Position numbers and translations under genes: made by a program
Source: Agrococcus jejuensis
Lineage (GTDB): Bacteria > Actinomycetota > Actinomycetes > Actinomycetales > Microbacteriaceae
Assembly: GCF_900099705.1 (NCBI RefSeq)
Contig: NZ_LT629695.1
Location: 2,480,001-2,544,000, forward strand
Direction of reading: 5' to 3'
Length of the DNA: 64,000 nucleotides
Notes under the pieces: model-generated
Database searches by the model: none
What the model was told of the DNA's origin: nothing
What the model saw: only the letters and a program-made list of their open reading frames with translations
In this document: positions 63,236 through 64,000 of the stretch, in pieces
Position numbering within the stretch: the stretch's first letter is position 1
How the letters are laid out: each line of letters begins with the position of its first letter

Positions 63236-64000
63236 GTGGACCGCATCCTGCTCGACGGCGTGGACATCGGCGCGCTGCCGAAGGTGAGCCTGCACGACCA
63301 CCTCGACGGTGGCCTCAGGCCGCAGACGATCATCGAGATCGCCGACGAGATCGGCCTCGAGCTCCCCGCGAAGGACGCCGACGCGCTCGGCGACTGGTTC
63401 GCCGAGTCCGCCGACTCCGGCTCGCTCGTCGACTACCTCAAGACGTTCGACGTCACGACGGCCGTCATGCAGACCGAGGGCGCGCTCGTGCGCATCGCCC
63501 GCGAGTTCGTGCTCGACCTCGCCGACGACGGCGTCGTGCACGGCGAGATCCGCTGGGCGCCCGAGCAGCACCTCACGCGCGGCCTGTCGCTCGACGCCGC
63601 CGTCGAGGCGGTGCAGGCGGGCCTCGACGAGGGCGTCGCGCTCGTGCGCTCGCGCGGCCGCCGCATCCAGGTCGGGCAGCTCGTGTCGGCCATGCGCCAC
63701 CTCGACCGCTGGACCGAGATCGCCGAGCTCGCCATCCGCCACCGCGACCGCGGCGTCGTCGGCTTCGACATCGCCGGCCCCGAGGACGGCTTCCCGCCCT
63801 CGCGCCACTCGGAGGCGTTCGACCTGCTGTCGCGCGCCCACATGCCCGTCACGGTGCACGCCGGCGAGGCCGCTGGCATCGACTCCATCCGCGACGCGCT
63901 CTTCGCCGGCCGCACGCTGCGCCTCGGCCACGGCGTGCGCATCGCGGAGGACATCACGGTCGACGACCGCGGCGACGACCTGCTCGTCGAGCTCGGCGCG
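63236..64000 (+). CDS. add: Adenosine deaminase (N-terminal part; cut by the window end)
   Basis: The first 255 codons are present. The amino-terminal zinc motif LPKVSLHDHLDGGLRP has the HxH pair, VHAGEAAGIDSI holds a third metal His and the catalytic Glu is in that block, and RLGHGVRIAEDI follows. The enzyme converts adenosine to inosine, feeding purine salvage. The GTG at 63236 has GGGAGG five to six bases upstream, and the first codons match the usual family start (VDxxxLPKxxLHxHLDG). The C-terminal aspartate motifs lie past the window. It ends the nucleoside block and lies about 92 bases from the divergent nucleoside hydrolase. Confidence 0.95.
   Translation, partial: MDRILLDGVDIGALPKVSLHDHLDGGLRPQTIIEIADEIGLELPAKDADALGDWFAESADSGSLVDYLKTFDVTTAVMQTEGALVRIAREFVLDLADDGVVHGEIRWAPEQHLTRGLSLDAAVEAVQAGLDEGVALVRSRGRRIQVGQLVSAMRHLDRWTEIAELAIRHRDRGVVGFDIAGPEDGFPPSRHSEAFDLLSRAHMPVTVHAGEAAGIDSIRDALFAGRTLRLGHGVRIAEDITVDDRGDDLLVELGA

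Overview
The window is 64 kb of very GC-rich, densely packed bacterial DNA. The gene set (a four-gene sdh operon, PTS Enzyme I, a GT4 mannosyltransferase next to a mannose-1-phosphate guanylyltransferase, a DtxR/IdeR-type iron box, frequent GTG starts and GTGA/ATGA stop-start overlaps) points to an actinobacterium. Microbacteriaceae (Agrococcus-like) is my best guess, but I could not test it against a database. About 50 protein genes are supported. I saw no tRNA, rRNA, CRISPR array, transposase or phage gene. No intergenic gap exceeds about 260 bp.

Layout. 0-5 kb: end of an ABC-2 exporter operon, two lipoproteins and an MHS-family symporter. 3.9-7.5 kb: riboflavin operon ribD-ribE-ribBA-ribH behind an FMN riboswitch. 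7.6-17.6 kb: housekeeping genes (trpS, xthA, a YihY-type membrane protein, ptsI, an acyltransferase, two tandem dynamin-like GTPases, a TspO-related membrane protein). 17.6-25 kb: a MarR regulator, an iron-box-controlled siderophore-interacting protein, sdhCDAB and lipB-lipA. 25-27.7 kb: a GT4 mannosyltransferase and ManC, flanked by two inverted copies of a ~100-bp repeat. 27.8-28.9 kb: an orphan BMP-family lipoprotein.

29-53 kb is the accessory heart of the window: a polyol/sugar-phosphate catabolic regulon. It contains a GlpD/EryB-like dehydrogenase, a TpiA/EryH-like isomerase, a RuBisCO-like protein in an operon with a HAD phosphatase and an unassigned multipass membrane protein, two tandem GlpK-like kinases, a zinc alcohol dehydrogenase, an EryA-like FGGY kinase, an AraL/AraM-like pair (HAD phosphatase plus glycerol-1-phosphate-type dehydrogenase), a class II aldolase with a CbbY-like phosphatase, a HutC-type GntR regulator, and a fused-E1/E2 2-oxoacid dehydrogenase pair lacking a local E3. 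Five intergenic regions carry related motifs (type TTGTATAGAC/ACTTGTC) that overlap likely promoter elements, which suggests one regulon under the GntR protein. The substrate is not established; a C4 polyol, or a branched sugar acid that passes through tetrulose phosphates, is the working idea. A penicillin-binding protein gene (45.8-48.4 kb) sits inside the cluster and looks unrelated.

53-64 kb: a nucleoside uptake and salvage block, with a BMP lipoprotein, ATPase and two permeases followed by cdd and deoA, then a small membrane protein, an amidase, a nucleoside hydrolase and the start of an adenosine deaminase gene cut by the window edge.
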